Shown here: in pieces, positions 63,578 through 64,000 of the stretch | Position numbering within the stretch: the first letter of the stretch is position 1 | Layout: each line of letters begins with the position of its first letter | DNA from: JACCVL01 sp963704295 | GTDB lineage: Bacteria; Actinomycetota; Actinomycetes; Propionibacteriales; Nocardioidaceae | Length of the DNA stretch: 64,000 nt | Assembly: GCA_963704295.1 (NCBI GenBank) | Contig: OY969884.1 | Location: forward strand, 2,480,001 to 2,544,000 | Direction of reading: 5' to 3' | Position numbers and translations under genes: made by a program | Notes under the pieces: model-generated | The model's input: the letters and a program-made list of their open reading frames with translations, nothing else | What the model was told of the DNA's origin: nothing | Databases searched by the model: none

Positions 63578-64000
63578 GTGAGCAGCCTTCCACGCGGCGC
63601 CACCGTACGGCGTGACGCGGGTCTGCACGGGTACGAGCGGGCCCTGCGCCGTGTCGGGCTGGCGCCCATCGCCGGGGTGGACGAGGCGGGCCGAGGCGCC
63701 TGTGCCGGGCCGCTGGTGGCTGCCGCCGTCATGTTGCCCGAGGGGAGGCGTGGCGTGGTCCCCGGGCTCGCCGACTCCAAGCTGCTGACGCCCGCCCGGC
63801 GGGAGCGCTGCTACCGCGAGGTCGTCGCCCGGGCCGAGGCCTGGTCGGTGGTGGCGGTGCCGTCCGGCGTCTGTGACGAGCTCGGGATGCACGTCGCGAA
63901 CGTGCAGGCCCTCCGGCGGGCGCTGGCCCGGCTGTCGATCCGCCCGGCCTACGTGTTGACCGACGGTTTCGGCGTCGACGGGCTCGGCGTCCCCGGCCTG
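63578..64000 (+). CDS. rnhB: ribonuclease HII, partial (window edge)
   Basis: RnhB removes RNA from RNA-DNA hybrids, including single ribonucleotides. Start GTG 63578; GVDEAGRGACAGPLVAAAVM carries the catalytic Asp/Glu and LADSKLLTPARRE follows. About 141 residues are in the window; the rest lies beyond 64000. A -10-like TAGTCT (63553-63558) lies upstream. Confidence 0.94.
   Translation, partial: MSSLPRGATVRRDAGLHGYERALRRVGLAPIAGVDEAGRGACAGPLVAAAVMLPEGRRGVVPGLADSKLLTPARRERCYREVVARAEAWSVVAVPSGVCDELGMHVANVQALRRALARLSIRPAYVLTDGFGVDGLGVPGL

Overview
This window is a high-GC actinobacterial chromosome segment (Actinomycetota). The evidence is the gene order, GTG/TTG/CTG starts, an HU protein with a lysine-rich tail, a coenzyme F420 gene (cofC), a SepIVA-like divisome protein and four-cysteine L28/L32 ribosomal proteins. 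The overall layout resembles Frankiales/Geodermatophilales-type genomes, but genus and species cannot be fixed from the sequence alone. It is mostly core chromosome; I see no prophage, insertion sequence or CRISPR array.

Region 1 (1-29,000) is dominated by branched-chain amino acid synthesis. After a partial hydrolase, a 2-hydroxyacid dehydrogenase, a DUF2236 protein and a SatD/membrane-protein pair come ilvD, ilvB-ilvN-ilvC, a sodium:solute symporter with a small membrane partner, and serA. Next are a divergent MocR regulator/YczE pair, leuB-ilvE with a coupled Ser/Thr kinase, cimA, gltX with tRNA-Gln and tRNA-Glu, a shortened alkA with ogt, and an IclR regulator divergent from leuC-leuD. 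Together cimA, leuCD, leuB, ilvBNCD and ilvE form a threonine-independent route to isoleucine plus the shared valine/leucine steps. Two short leader peptides with Leu/Val/Ile runs precede ilvB (MQPHLLVLRRRAG) and leuB (MRTYVLILRRRGGAC), pointing to attenuation at two loci.

Region 2 (29,000-45,400) holds hup, cofC, plsC-gpsA, a cystathionine gamma-synthase/lyase-like gene, ddl, thiL, rpmB, a DAK2 protein broken by one extra G, recG-rsmD-coaD, sepIVA, yceD-rpmF-rnc and mutM. It covers nucleoid structure, phospholipid and wall precursors, CoA, ribosome assembly and DNA repair.

Region 3 (45,400-64,000) has a secreted LVIVD-type protein, smc, ftsY, the nitrogen cluster amtB-glnB-glnD, ffh, an amidohydrolase, the ribosome cluster rpsP-khpA-rimM-trmD-rplS, lepB, and the start of rnhB at the window edge. 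SMC, FtsY and Ffh link chromosome organisation and protein targeting; the rpsP-to-rnhB order is the conserved actinobacterial arrangement.

Regulatory structure is rich. There are duplicated TCAAG-N8-CTTGA operators at satD, a 26-bp palindrome before ilvB with a related site before leuB, an IclR intergenic operator, a candidate GlnR box before amtB and a large structured rplS leader. Many genes have a TANNNT element only 6-9 bases before the start codon, suggesting leaderless mRNAs; in three cases the upstream gene's TAG stop codon forms the start of that element. A 24-bp perfect palindrome with G-rich flanks sits where the 5' part of an ada-alkA gene would be expected.
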